Below, in pieces: positions 7,771-18,800 of a stretch of DNA of 39,884 nucleotides. The position numbers and the translations under genes are program-made. This stretch comes from Oscillospiraceae bacterium (lineage in GTDB: Bacteria > Bacillota > Clostridia > Oscillospirales > Ruminococcaceae). The first letter of the stretch is position 1. Every line of letters starts with the position of its first letter. The stretch spans positions 1 through 39,884 of the forward strand of contig SVMV01000006.1 in the NCBI GenBank assembly GCA_015067245.1, in the 5' to 3' direction. Below the pieces are notes generated by a model. That model worked only from the letters and a program-made list of their open reading frames with translations. It was not told the DNA's origin and ran no database searches.

Positions 7771-9849
7771 TTACTCTTCGTCGTATTTAACGTTGATAAA
7801 TTCTTTAGCTTCTGCAATAACCTTTTCTTCAAGATGTGCTGGCAACTGTTCGTATCTTACAAATTCAAATGTAAACCAGCCTGCGCCTGCTGTAAGTGAG
7901 CGGATGTATGTTGTAAAGTTAGCCATTTCGCTCATTGGGCATTCTGCCAATACAGCCTGCATACCGTCTTCTGCTGGGTCAAGACCAAGCACGCGGCCGC
8001 GGCGTTTGTTAACTTCGCCCATTACGTCGCCTGCGTTGGAGCCAGGAACATAAGCTGTAAGTGTGCCGTATGGTTCAAGAAGCACTGGGCTTGCTTTTGG
8101 AAGACCAGCTTTGTAAGCAAGTGTTGCAGCAAGTTTAAATGCCATTTCGGAGCTGTCAACTGCGTGGTAGGAACCATCCATAAGTGTTGCTTTAAGACCA
8201 ACTACTGGGTAGCCTGCCAATACGCCGTATTTGATAGCGCCCTGAAGGCCTTTTTCAACTGCTGGGAAGTAGTTTTTAGGAACAGAACCGCCAAATACTT
8301 CTTCTTCAAAGATAAGTTCTTCGCCGTCGTGTGGTTCAAATGTAATTTTAACGTGACCGTACTGACCGTGACCGCCAGACTGTTTTTTGTGTTTACCTTC
8401 AACAAGTTCAACTTTTTTGCGGATTGTTTCGCGGTAAGCCACTCTTGGTGCGCTGAGTTCTGCTTCAACACCAAATTTGCCTTTCATTTTTGCAAGAACA
8501 ACGTCAAGGTGCTGTTCGCCAAGGCCTTTGATAAGCTGCTGGCTTGTTTCTACATCCTGACGGTAGGATACTGTGCAGTCTTCTTCCATAATTCTCTGCA
8601 AAGATGCACTGATTTTTGCTTCTTCGCCTTTTTTCTTTGGCTTGATGCACATTTCAAGTGTTGGTGTTGGGAATTCAAATTTTGGATATTTGTATTCGTT
8701 CTGTGGGTCACACAGAATATCGCCTGTTTTTGCGTTTGCAAGTTTTGTTACAGCGCCGATGTCACCAGCTTTGATGTAGTCGGCATCCATCTGTTTTTTG
8801 CCGCGAACAAAGAGAACTTTACCCATTCTTTCTGGTTCGCCTGTTGTTGTGTTAACAACGTTGCTGTCAGATTTAAGGTTGCCGCTGAGAACTTTAACAA
8901 AGCTCATTTTGCCAACAAATGGGTCGGCAACTGTTTTAAATACCAATGCTGCAACCTGACTGTTTTCGTTGAATGGAAGTGTAACTTCTGTTTCGCCGAT
9001 AAGCAGGTCTGTACCCTCTGTATCTTCTGGGGAAGGAACAAGAGCATAAAGTGTTTCAAGTGTAAGGTCAAGGCCTTCAAGTGCTGTGGAAGAACCGCAC
9101 ATTACAGGTGTGATTGTGCCTGCTTTAAAGCCTGCTTTGATACCTTTGATAATTTCGGCTTTTGTAAACTGTTCGCCGCTGAAGTATTTTTCAAACAGTT
9201 CTTCGTCTGTTTCTGCAACAGCTTCCATCATGGATGTTACAAGACCGTCAAGACGGTGACCTGTAGCAGGCATCATAACTTCTTCAGCTTTGCCGTTTTT
9301 ATAGCTGTATGCTTTAAATTCGATAAGGTCAATGTAAACTGTGCCGCTTGGTGTTGCAACAGGAACAGATGTTGGACAGATTTTTGGACCAAATGTAGCT
9401 TTGAGTTCTTCAAAAACTTTGTAGAAGTCTGCGTTTTCAACGTCTACTTTGGAAACATAAATCATTGTGCCTTTTTTGTTCTTTTCAGCAAGCTTGTAAG
9501 CTTTCTGTGTGCCAACTTCAACACCGTCTTTTGCACTTACTGTCAAAAGTACGGATTCACAGGCTTTGATACCTTCGTAAAGGCCAAGTTCAAAGTCAAA
9601 AAGACCAGGAACGTCGATAAGGTTGAATTTTGCTTCTCTGTATTCAAATGGTGCTACTGCACTTGAAAGGGAGCATTTTCTTTTGATTTCTTCTGTTTCA
9701 AAGTCGCTTACTGTGTTGCCGTCGTCAGTTTTGCCAAGACGGTCGCTTGCCTTGTTCATATAAAGCAAAGCTTCTACAAGGCTTGTTTTGCCGCTGCCAG
9801 CGTGGCCTGCAACCAAAACGTTTTTAATTTTTAACTGTTTATAGTCCAT
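7771..9849 (-). CDS. Elongation factor G-like translational GTPase
   Basis: MDYKQLKIKNVLVAGHAGSGKTSLVEALLYMNKA...DVPGLFDFELGLYEG...; full EF-G domain architecture; start at ATG 9849 with upstream SD. Confidence 0.92.
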   Translation of the reverse strand: MDYKQLKIKNVLVAGHAGSGKTSLVEALLYMNKASDRLGKTDDGNTVSDFETEEIKRKCSLSSAVAPFEYREAKFNLIDVPGLFDFELGLYEGIKACESVLLTVSAKDGVEVGTQKAYKLAEKNKKGTMIYVSKVDVENADFYKVFEELKATFGPKICPTSVPVATPSGTVYIDLIEFKAYSYKNGKAEEVMMPATGHRLDGLVTSMMEAVAETDEELFEKYFSGEQFTKAEIIKGIKAGFKAGTITPVMCGSSTALEGLDLTLETLYALVPSPEDTEGTDLLIGETEVTLPFNENSQVAALVFKTVADPFVGKMSFVKVLSGNLKSDSNVVNTTTGEPERMGKVLFVRGKKQMDADYIKAGDIGAVTKLANAKTGDILCDPQNEYKYPKFEFPTPTLEMCIKPKKKGEEAKISASLQRIMEEDCTVSYRQDVETSQQLIKGLGEQHLDVVLAKMKGKFGVEAELSAPRVAYRETIRKKVELVEGKHKKQSGGHGQYGHVKITFEPHDGEELIFEEEVFGGSVPKNYFPAVEKGLQGAIKYGVLAGYPVVGLKATLMDGSYHAVDSSEMAFKLAATLAYKAGLPKASPVLLEPYGTLTAYVPGSNAGDVMGEVNKRRGRVLGLDPAEDGMQAVLAECPMSEMANFTTYIRSLTAGAGWFTFEFVRYEQLPAHLEEKVIAEAKEFINVKYDEE

Positions 9850-10134
9850 ATGTAATGAACCTCCCTTTTGTAACTCTGATATGGCGCATTTAACCTGTAT
9901 GCGCACTGTCATAAAGCAATTATACAATAAATAAAATAATTTTTAAACAACTTTTTCGGTTTTTTAAACAATAGTTTGTAGAAAAATAACCCTGTTTGTT
10001 GTGCAAAATGTGCAAACATGCGCAAGCCGCTTATAAATATTTAACCCCAAGCAATCCCAGATGCCAAAAACTATACTTTTAAAATCAATTGTGATAATAT
10101 AAAAACAATACCTTTATTCAGGAGGGAAATACAT

Positions 10135-12381
10135 TTGAAAAAAATATTGCAGCAACGCAATTTCAGATACGTCATTTTTGCAGAAATATTGTTTTTAACT
10201 GCTATATGCCTGTCTGTTGGCATTTCTGCCGGCAGGCATGTCAATTTTGTTCCTATCAACGGCACATTTCAAAACTTTAATCCTGTACGGCGCCTGCTGG
10301 ACGGCCAGGTTCCCTATGCTGATTTTCAGGATTATCTTGGGCTGGGCCATCTTTATTCGGGCGGGATATTCACTTTTATTTTTGGCGGCGATTATCAGGC
10401 AAGTCTTATGGCTTTTACTTTTTTAAGCAATTTAAGCTATGCAGCATGCATAACTGTAATGGCTTATGCCGTGTTTAAAAATCTGTCCTTTGCCCTTGCT
10501 GTATCCAATATTATTTTAGGCGTAAGTGTTTTTGCTCCAAAATTTCTGGCATCAGTTCCCTTTATCCCAAACCAGATATGCTCGGCGCTGTCCACTGCCG
10601 TAAATCTGGGCAATTCCGCCCGTTTTGTGCGCGGAGCCGCTTTGCCGCTGGGCTGTGCATCCATTATCTGTTTTGAACTGGCTCTGCACCATTGGACAAA
10701 AAACAAATTTGTATCATCCCATAAAAATATGCTGTCACTGTGTTTTTCGGGGGCCGTTGCAGGCTGTGTTTTTGCATGGAGCAACGACTATGGAATAAGC
10801 AGCTGGCTGTGTATTCTTATTATGGTGTGGTTTGCTGTTTTTTCCGAAACCCAAAAAATTATGCGCAGTTTTCTGGGCACAGCTGTTGCAGGGGCAGTTT
10901 CTGCAGTTTCGCTTTTTGTCACGGTAACCGTTCTTACACAAGGTAATTTTGCAGGCTGGCTTACTGCAACTTTCGGCACTGGCAACTATCAAAGCTGGTA
11001 CTACAATTCAAATAAAAGTTTTTATATTTATGACGTGGACTTTGCACCCATTATGCTGGTTCAGGCCGCTATTGTAATTATCTATCTGCTTTTAATTTTA
11101 ATAAAACGGGACCGCACCGACAGAATGATGCGCTTTGGCATACCTGCATTAATGAATATGGCAGGCTTTTGTGCTTCAAACGAATACAAGCTGCTTAGCG
11201 GTGATACTGCAAGAGAGGTAGCTTTGGCAATACTGTTTATAACTGTGATTTTAGAAATCATTGCCGCTGCAAGCAAAGCCGATAAAAAGTCTTATTTAAA
11301 GGCTGGCACCATTGTCCTCTCCTGTCTGCTGTGCTGCGGCTGGAGCGCTGCAGCATTGTACAAAGAAACTGTGCTGCGTACAGAACCTGTGGACGGGGAA
11401 TATATAGCTGCCCTTGGGGGTGAGATGACTTCAAACATCACATCTGTCAAATCCGCGGCAGAATTTTTAAAAGATGACAAAGCTTTTGCCACCTATGCTT
11501 CTGCCCAGGAGGCGGTAAACGGTTTCTATCAGCCTTCGGGCACAGACTATATCATACATGTTTTAGGTGATGATAACCGCAAGGAATACCTTGACAGCTT
11601 TGCACAGGGCTATTTTAAATATGTATCTACCATCCAAAGAAACTATTCTTTGTGGGAATGGTGGGTTGAGCGTGCAAACTGGTTTTTCTACCGTGAATTG
11701 TATGCTGACTGGCATCCTGTTTTTGCAAACAGTTATCACTTGTACTGGCAGCGCAACAGTGAGGGCGAAAGCTATATGCACACCAACAATATTTCTGCAT
11801 CTGCCGAAAAAACCAGCAGCAACAGCTACAAAATAAAGGTAATGGCAGACAAAGGTGTAAACGGTATTGCAGATGTATATATTGATTATGCTGTCAAAAA
11901 AACTGACGGCTTAAAATCTGCTGCTGTTTTCAACACTATGCTCAGGGTCAAGCCTTCCATCACAACATTCAGCTCTGATAAACAGTTTGAATCAAACTAT
12001 CTGCGCAGCATAAGCAAGGAGTACATACCCATATATATTTCTGACGGCTATGGGGAAATAGAAATTTACGGATGCCCGCAGGCTGATACCGTACTGGATG
12101 TAAATCAGGTATCCTGCAGCAGAATTTTCACTGTGCTGAACAACTATGCAGCCGCAAAAGAAATAAACTACAACGGTGAGCTTACCGAGATAATTTTGCC
12201 TGCAACAGAGTTTAACAGAGTGATTGTATACAACGCCGAAAAGGTTCTTATAAACGGAAAAGAATATGCCATTCAGTCTGTATACGAAGATGATGTAAAT
12301 ATTATGTTTTATGTTGAGACGCAGGATGCAGAAACCGCCAGAAAAGATATAAGACTTTCGGATATTATAAAAATACTGTAA
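10135..12381 (+). CDS. Large multi-pass membrane protein, GT-C glycosyltransferase-like
   Basis: TTG start after aggaggg; ~10 hydrophobic segments and a soluble C-terminal domain; N-terminal FNPVRRLLDGQVPYADFQDYLGLGHLY resembles GT-C openings. Confidence 0.6.
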   Translation: MKKILQQRNFRYVIFAEILFLTAICLSVGISAGRHVNFVPINGTFQNFNPVRRLLDGQVPYADFQDYLGLGHLYSGGIFTFIFGGDYQASLMAFTFLSNLSYAACITVMAYAVFKNLSFALAVSNIILGVSVFAPKFLASVPFIPNQICSALSTAVNLGNSARFVRGAALPLGCASIICFELALHHWTKNKFVSSHKNMLSLCFSGAVAGCVFAWSNDYGISSWLCILIMVWFAVFSETQKIMRSFLGTAVAGAVSAVSLFVTVTVLTQGNFAGWLTATFGTGNYQSWYYNSNKSFYIYDVDFAPIMLVQAAIVIIYLLLILIKRDRTDRMMRFGIPALMNMAGFCASNEYKLLSGDTAREVALAILFITVILEIIAAASKADKKSYLKAGTIVLSCLLCCGWSAAALYKETVLRTEPVDGEYIAALGGEMTSNITSVKSAAEFLKDDKAFATYASAQEAVNGFYQPSGTDYIIHVLGDDNRKEYLDSFAQGYFKYVSTIQRNYSLWEWWVERANWFFYRELYADWHPVFANSYHLYWQRNSEGESYMHTNNISASAEKTSSNSYKIKVMADKGVNGIADVYIDYAVKKTDGLKSAAVFNTMLRVKPSITTFSSDKQFESNYLRSISKEYIPIYISDGYGEIEIYGCPQADTVLDVNQVSCSRIFTVLNNYAAAKEINYNGELTEIILPATEFNRVIVYNAEKVLINGKEYAIQSVYEDDVNIMFYVETQDAETARKDIRLSDIIKIL

Positions 12382-12391
12382 CATAAATAAA

Positions 12392-12426
12392 GAACCTCAC
12401 CGTGTACCGATGAGGTTCTTTTTGTG
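12392..12426. terminator. Bidirectional terminator
   Basis: aagaacctcaccgtgtaccgatgaggttcttttt. Confidence 0.8.
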
Positions 12427-12429
12427 TTA

Positions 12430-13293
12430 TTAAGCTTTGTTAACAGAACCAAAGAGTTCCATTTTTTCTTTAACTGTTGCCTTGATAGCTTCAAAGCCTG
12501 GGAGAAGCAGTTTTCTTGGGTCATAGCCTTTGCCCTGCTGGTCTTTGCCTGCTTCGATGTATTCTCTTGTTGCTGCTGCAAAAGAGAGCTGACATTCGGT
12601 GTTAACGTTGATTTTTGCAACGCCAAGGCTGATAGCTTTCTGTATCATATCAGCAGGAATGCCTGTGCCGCCGTGAAGAACCAGAGGCATACCTTCTGTT
12701 GCGTTTTTGATAGCTTCAAGAGCTTCAAAGTCCAGGCCCTGCCAGTTTGCAGGATATTTGCCGTGGATATTGCCGATGCCTGCTGCAAGAAAGTCGATGC
12801 CAAGGTCTGCAATCATTTTGCATTCGTTTGCGTCTGCAACTTCGCCTTTGCCAACAACGCCGTCTTCTTCGCCGCCGATAGAGCCAACTTCGGCTTCTAC
12901 GCTGATGCCAAGGCTGTGTGCAAGTTCAACAAGTTCCTTTGTTTTTGCAACGTTTTCTTCAATTGGATAGTGGCTGCCGTCAAACATAATGGAAGAGAAG
13001 CCTGCATCAATGCATTTTTTTGCGCCTTCGTAGCTGCCGTGGTCAAGGTGCAGTGCCACAGGAACTGTGATGTTAAGCTCTTCAATCATAGCTTTAACCA
13101 TGGCTGCAACTGTTTTGTAGCCAGTCATATATTTGCCTGCGCCTTCGGAAACACCAAGGATTACAGGGCTTTTGCATTCTTCTGCAGTAAGCAGAACAGC
13201 TTTTGTCCATTCAAGGTTGTTGATGTTGAACTGGCCAACTGCATAGCCTTCTGCTTTTGCTTTTTTAAGCATTTCTGTTGCGTTTACTAACAT
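12430..13293 (-). CDS. fba: Class II fructose-bisphosphate aldolase
   Basis: 287 aa; MLVNATEMLKKAKAEGYAVGQFNINNLEW...VALHLDHGSYE...VLHGGTGIP. Confidence 0.95.
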   Translation of the reverse strand: MLVNATEMLKKAKAEGYAVGQFNINNLEWTKAVLLTAEECKSPVILGVSEGAGKYMTGYKTVAAMVKAMIEELNITVPVALHLDHGSYEGAKKCIDAGFSSIMFDGSHYPIEENVAKTKELVELAHSLGISVEAEVGSIGGEEDGVVGKGEVADANECKMIADLGIDFLAAGIGNIHGKYPANWQGLDFEALEAIKNATEGMPLVLHGGTGIPADMIQKAISLGVAKINVNTECQLSFAAATREYIEAGKDQQGKGYDPRKLLLPGFEAIKATVKEKMELFGSVNKA

Positions 13294-13487
13294 AATTTAT
13301 ATCTCCTTTTACTTTTGTAAAGTGTATTTTGGTCTGTAAACTGTTTATCAGTATTTTTTATTATATCACAAAGCCTGCAATAAAGATATAGAAAAATGTC
13401 TTTTTTAATATTCAACTGTGATACTTTATTAAAACAATCAAAAGTCAGCAGACGGCATTAATTCTGAAAACACAAGCAAGCCTGTGC

Positions 13488-14357
13488 TTACAGTGTGTGC
13501 CTTGCATAATGGAATATATACTGCTGGGCAATGCCTTCGTACCCTTGGGCTTCTTTTGGTATTCCGTCAGAGAACAGCTGTGCCATTGCTTTTTTAATCC
13601 ACACATCCTTTGGAAAGCTGCGCCACTGGCGGCAGGAAAAAAGCAGCACACAGTCGGCAACCTTTGGCCCCACGCCTTTAATCTGCATCAGATATTTCTG
13701 TGCATCTTCATAAGATAAGCTTTTCACGGTGGTCTCGTCAATTGTGCCGTCCAAAACCTTTGCAACAGCATCGGCAAGGTATTTGGCGCGGAAACCAAAC
13801 TTCATATCCTTATAGTCCTGCTCGGTTATATTTTTCATCTGCTCTGCTGTGGGAAATGCGTATGTGTCCCCCACCTTTGTGCCGTAGTTTTCGCTTAAGC
13901 GGTCACACAGCTGTTTAATGCGGGGAATGTTGTTGTTCTGGCTTATTATAAAGGTGATAAGCGTCTCAAAAAAATCCTGGTTCAGTACCCTTATGCCAGG
14001 GGCAAACTCGATGGCTTTTGCAAGGGTTTCGTTTTGGGCAAAACGTTTTTTAAGGGCGGTATAGTCGGTGTCCAGCGATAAAAACTGCCCTATTTTAACC
14101 GCCAGTTCATCTGTGGGCTGCGTGTGCAGCAGCTCCACCGTCAGCACTGCATCATCGCCGCAGCAGCCTTCGCAGTTGGTGCTGCCGCTGTCCAGCGTAA
14201 TATAGCACAGCTGTTTTTCGATAAAGCCTTTAAAGCCGTCTTTGTACTCATCAAACCGGAAGGCCTGACCGCACTGAAAGGTCTGTGCAAGATGATAATC
14301 GCCAAAATGGCGGTATAAAATTTTGTTATCCTGTATACTGTAATGTATTTTTTGCAT
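13488..14357 (-). CDS. 8-oxoguanine DNA glycosylase (HhH-GPD family, Ogg-like)
   Basis: AQTFQCGQAFRF; LITFIISQNNNIPRIKQLCDRL; LMQIKGVGPKVADCVLLFS; start set at MQKIHYS (14357). Confidence 0.9.
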   Translation of the reverse strand: MQKIHYSIQDNKILYRHFGDYHLAQTFQCGQAFRFDEYKDGFKGFIEKQLCYITLDSGSTNCEGCCGDDAVLTVELLHTQPTDELAVKIGQFLSLDTDYTALKKRFAQNETLAKAIEFAPGIRVLNQDFFETLITFIISQNNNIPRIKQLCDRLSENYGTKVGDTYAFPTAEQMKNITEQDYKDMKFGFRAKYLADAVAKVLDGTIDETTVKSLSYEDAQKYLMQIKGVGPKVADCVLLFSCRQWRSFPKDVWIKKAMAQLFSDGIPKEAQGYEGIAQQYIFHYARHTL

Positions 14358-14759
14358 AAGGTGAATATCCTTTGGAAAATTATTGAATATTTTACAATTA
14401 TTATAACACATAATCCTTTTGGCACTGTGACTAATTTAACCACAAAAAGCCTATAATTTTATCACAAACTTTGGTTAATTTTACAGTTGACGTAAGGGTT
14501 GATAACTTTAAGTTTTAAACACAGTTTTTAACATCATGTTGAAAACTTGGGCATAATCCGTCCTTTAAACATCCCCAAAAACCTTTATTTTGGGGCACTT
14601 TTCCACACTTTCAACAGAGTTTTCAACATTCAACTGTATTTTAAACAGTTTACGGATTGTAATTTTTGCTTTACTTTTTGTATATGCTGCAATTTTTTGT
14701 AGATATATGCTGTATATGCACAAAGGCTGGTTTGATATTGGGGTTGGGGGTTGTAAAGT

Positions 14760-15008
14760 TTGAAAGGGCTAAAGCACAATGTTATAGAAATTAACGATAC
14801 GCAAAACGATAATATAGATAAAATTCTGGTATTTTTAAAGCCAGAGGCCGCCAATGTTGCCCTTATGACCACAAGGGCGCAGGCTGCAGAACTGATAAAG
14901 GAGCTGGATATAAAAAAGACCAACCGCCTTTGGAAAAGCCCAAAGTTTTTCTGGGCTGTTGTGGGGGCAATTGTGATAATTGGCATCGGGGCAATTTTAT
15001 TTGTTTAA
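14760..15008 (+). CDS. Small C-terminally membrane-anchored protein, hypothetical
   Basis: 82 aa, TTG start, C-terminal TM helix FFWAVVGAIVIIGIGAILFV. Confidence 0.5.
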   Translation: MKGLKHNVIEINDTQNDNIDKILVFLKPEAANVALMTTRAQAAELIKELDIKKTNRLWKSPKFFWAVVGAIVIIGIGAILFV

Positions 15009-15100
15009 AAGGCTTTTAATATATAAAAAAATTTGGTATACTATAAGGTATTAAATTATTAATATCCAAAGGTATACCATTTTTTGTAAAGGAGCTTTTT

Positions 15101-15856
15101 ATGGAACAGAAAAGCGAAATTATTTACGGCAAAAACCCTGTGACAGAACTGCTTAAAAGCAAGGCAGGCGTGGACACAGTTTTTATATCAGAAAGCCTTA
15201 ACCCAAGTGTGCAGAACTACTACACCGCGCTGGCAAAGGAATGCGGTGCAGTTGTAAAGCGTGTGCACCCTATGAAGCTTAAAAGCCTTTGCCAAAGCGA
15301 AAACCATCAGGGTGTTGCAGCTTATGCAAGCACTGTTGAATATGTTACAATCGGCCAGATACTTGAGGTTGCACAGCGCAGGGGCGAAGCACCATTTGTT
15401 ATTGTGTGCGACGGCATAGAAGACCCACACAACCTTGGGGCAATTATGCGTTCGGCTTATCTTATGGGGGCACACGGCCTTATCATTCCAAAGCGCGGTG
15501 GTGTATCTGTAACAGGGGTTGTACATAAAACAAGTGCAGGTGCATCAATGCATCTGCCTGTTGCAAAGGTGGCAAACATCGCCCAGGCAGTGCGCACACT
15601 TAAAGAGCAGAACATTTTTGTTTATGCAGCAGATTTCAGCCCTGTGCCGCTGTACAAGCAGAACCTTACAGGCCCTATTGCATTGGTTGTGGGCAGCGAA
15701 GGCAAGGGCGTGCAGCCACTGGTTAAAAGCCTGTGCGACGACATTGTTTCTATACCAATGTGCAACGACCACAGTGCAGTGGATAGCTATAACGCATCTG
15801 TTGCCGCAGGCATCATAATGTACGAAATTTCAAGACAGAGAAATCTTTTTAAATAA
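15101..15856 (+). CDS. rlmB: 23S rRNA (guanosine-2'-O-)-methyltransferase RlmB / TrmH family
   Basis: IYGKNPVTELL...DGIEDPHNLGAIMRSAYLMGAHGLIIPKRGGV...VVGSEGKGVQPLV. Confidence 0.93.
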   Translation: MEQKSEIIYGKNPVTELLKSKAGVDTVFISESLNPSVQNYYTALAKECGAVVKRVHPMKLKSLCQSENHQGVAAYASTVEYVTIGQILEVAQRRGEAPFVIVCDGIEDPHNLGAIMRSAYLMGAHGLIIPKRGGVSVTGVVHKTSAGASMHLPVAKVANIAQAVRTLKEQNIFVYAADFSPVPLYKQNLTGPIALVVGSEGKGVQPLVKSLCDDIVSIPMCNDHSAVDSYNASVAAGIIMYEISRQRNLFK

Positions 15857-15874
15857 TTTTTCACAGGAGCAGAT

Positions 15875-18800
15875 ATGGCAAACAACACCGATGTTGAAAA
15901 AATTCTGCAAAGTCTTAAAAAAGCCACACCAGCCACAGCCGCAGACAAGCCAGGCGGTATGACAGGCGACCGTTTAAGCCAGATTATCGCAAGGGAAGCT
16001 GCTGCAAAAAATGCACAGACCCAGCAGAACACACCAAAGCCACAGTCCCAGCCTGCTGGGGCTGGCACCGCTGCGTCTGCCTCTGACGCAAACGCAGACA
16101 CCCACGAAATTGAAAGCGAGTTTTTCTCAAAGCTTGCAACCGCACTTAAAGAAAACCCTGCTGTCGCCGACCTTGTGGAAGAGGTGGACGAAAACCTTGA
16201 AAGCAGAGACAGAAACAAGGTAAGTGTAACCGCCGCAAGCTATGTTGACGAAAAATTTGTGGACTTTTTTACAACCACCGTTGCGGTAGAGCGTCAGCCT
16301 GCCAGCGAGATTGTTGTAAAACGCAGAAAAGGCGGATTTTTCCGCAAAAAATATATCACAGACAGCCTTACTCTTTCCATTCCGCAGGAAGAGGTGGACA
16401 AGCGTCAGCAGAAGGTGGCAAAACCAACCACTGCCGAGCTTGCCAAAAACATTATTCTTGGCGCAGACAGTGCAGAAGAAAAAGCACAGCCGCCAAAAAC
16501 AGCTTATACCCCACAGTCAGATACTGATGATGTGCAGCAGGCTGTAAAAGAGAAAAAAGGTCTGTTTGGCAGAAGAAAAACCGAAAAACAGCAGATGGAT
16601 GACAGCGCTCCGCTGTTTATGCGCTATAAAACCGACGAAACAGATATGTCACAGCCTGCACCAAAAGCCGCAAGTCAGCCGCCGAAAAAAGCGGTTAAGG
16701 CCACCGACGAGCTGCCAAAAGAAGCCATTGCAGCAGCTTTTGAGCAGATTAAGGCAGAACATACCGCAGAAGAATCCAGGCCAAAAACAGAAAAAACTGT
16801 ATCAAAAGCAGCTGCAGCGCCTGCAGAAAAGACCGCCGAAACACCGTCCTTTTTGCCAGAAGCCAAAAACGACAGCGTTATCCTTTATTATGACGACGGC
16901 AAACCTGCACAGCCAAAGGCTGCTGTTAAAACAGAAGAAAAGCCAAGAGATGCCGAAAGCATCTTAAAGGCAATCAAAGCCAAAAAGCAAAGCGAAGCAA
17001 CAATCGTTGCCGCTGCAGCTGGTGCAGTAATGGAAAACCCTGTTATTGTAACAACGGTAAAAACAGCATCAGCCAGCGAGCCTACAATAGAACTTAAGGA
17101 AAAACATTCTCCGTTTGTGCCTAAACGGGAAAGCTTTGAAGATACAATAGAAAATACTGCCTTTGTGGCACCAGAGCTGGCACAGGAAGAAGAAAAGGCC
17201 GTTGAGGTGGTGCCAAAAACACCGCAGGAAAAAAAGGTAAGCCGCATAACAGGGGATATCACCCAGATGTTTGCCGCTGCAGGCCTTGTTAAAGACAAAA
17301 CTGAAACACAGGAACCTGTTTTGGAAGATGATGAAGATGTGGAAGAAGTTTTTGAAAGCGAAGAAGAAAGCTTTGAAAATGAGTATATAACACATCAGTT
17401 CTCCGATGACCCGGACGAAATTTATGACGAGCTTAAAAACTTTAAAGCAACTTTGGCAATACGCATGGGTTTAAGTGCAGTGTGCACTTTGGTGCTGCTG
17501 TATCTTAACTTTGGTGCAAACGGCCCGCTGCCGCTGCCCCAGGCAATAAACCCTGCTGCACAGCCAATGATGTTTTATCTGGTTAACCTTGTGTTCTTTG
17601 CAATTGCAGTTATCGGTTTTCTGCCAACTGTGGCAAACGGCATTACAGGTTTTGCAAAATCACCAACCCAGGACAGCTTTGTGGTTGTGCCTGCGCTGTG
17701 GAGCTTTATCCAGCTTAATGTGTGCATATTCGGCGGAGAAAATATCGACGCAAAGGCAACCACCCTGTTTGCCGCATTTACAGTGTTAAGCCTTGGCCTT
17801 AACGCACTGGGCAAATATATAAGCGCAAACACAATTATGCACAATCTGCGCCTTGCCGAAGTGCCAGAGGGCATAAACGCAGGGTATATCCTTAAGGATA
17901 TGGAAGATGTAAAACGTCTTGCAAGAACACTGGAAGAAAAAAATCCGCAGATTTTGGTAAGCCGCAAAACAGGCTATATCTCCAACTTTATCAGCGGCGG
18001 TTTCTCCACCCATAAAAGCGAAAAGAACACAAAGCTGCTGGCTGTATTTACTGCAGTTGTTTCGGCTATCTGCTTTGCAGCAGGCTGGAAAACAGCAGCC
18101 GACTGGCGCATGGGCGTGTTTGCCGCAGCGGGTGCAGGTGCACTTATGCTGCCTTTGGCCCACAGCCTTATCAGCAGTATTCCTGCAAGTCTTATGCAAA
18201 AGGCTCTCAACAAGGTTGGCACTTTGGTAAACGGCTGGCAGGGCATCTATCAGTTAAGCGATGCAACCCATGTAAGCTTTGATGCAAAGCATCTGTTCCC
18301 AAAAGGGTGTGTGGTGCTGCACGGCATCAAAACCTTTGAAAAGGAACGCCTTGACCTTGCAATCCTTTATGCAGCAAGCATAGCAATAGAATATGTGGAC
18401 AACCTGCGCAGCGTGTTTATGACCGTTATCGACGGCAAAAAAGATATGCTTTATCCTATCGAAAGCTGCGAATACAAGGTTGGTCAGGGCTATGTGGCGT
18501 GGATTGAAAACAACCGTGTTATTATGGGCAACCGCAGCATAATGGAAGAATACGACATTGTGCTGCCGCCAATAAGCATGGAAACTGCATATATGTCCCA
18601 GGGCAAAAAGCCAATCTATCTGTCGGTTAACGGCAAGATGTTCGGCATGTTTGTTGTCAGCTATCACCCAGACCATGCAGTTAAAGAAAATTTGCTTAAT
18701 CTTATCGAAAGCGGCAAATGTGTTATCCTGCAGTCCAACGACTTTAATGTGGACAGCCAGCTGCTTGAACTGGTTTACAATCTGCCCCAGGATACAGTGC

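Noticed and set aside
8164-9666. 500-aa plus-strand ORF antisense to the EF-G-like gene
   Set aside because: Composition (Phe/Cys/Asn/His-rich, no motif) is the mirror of sense codon bias; the opposite frame is an unmistakable translation factor.
12424-13290. 288-aa plus-strand ORF antisense to fba
   Set aside because: Same codon-bias artefact; starts inside the terminator region and has no recognisable domain.
14455-14660. Chromosomal origin of replication
   Set aside because: Only one weak DnaA-box-like motif and no dnaA, dnaN or other origin-linked genes nearby; kept only as a low-interest regulatory observation.
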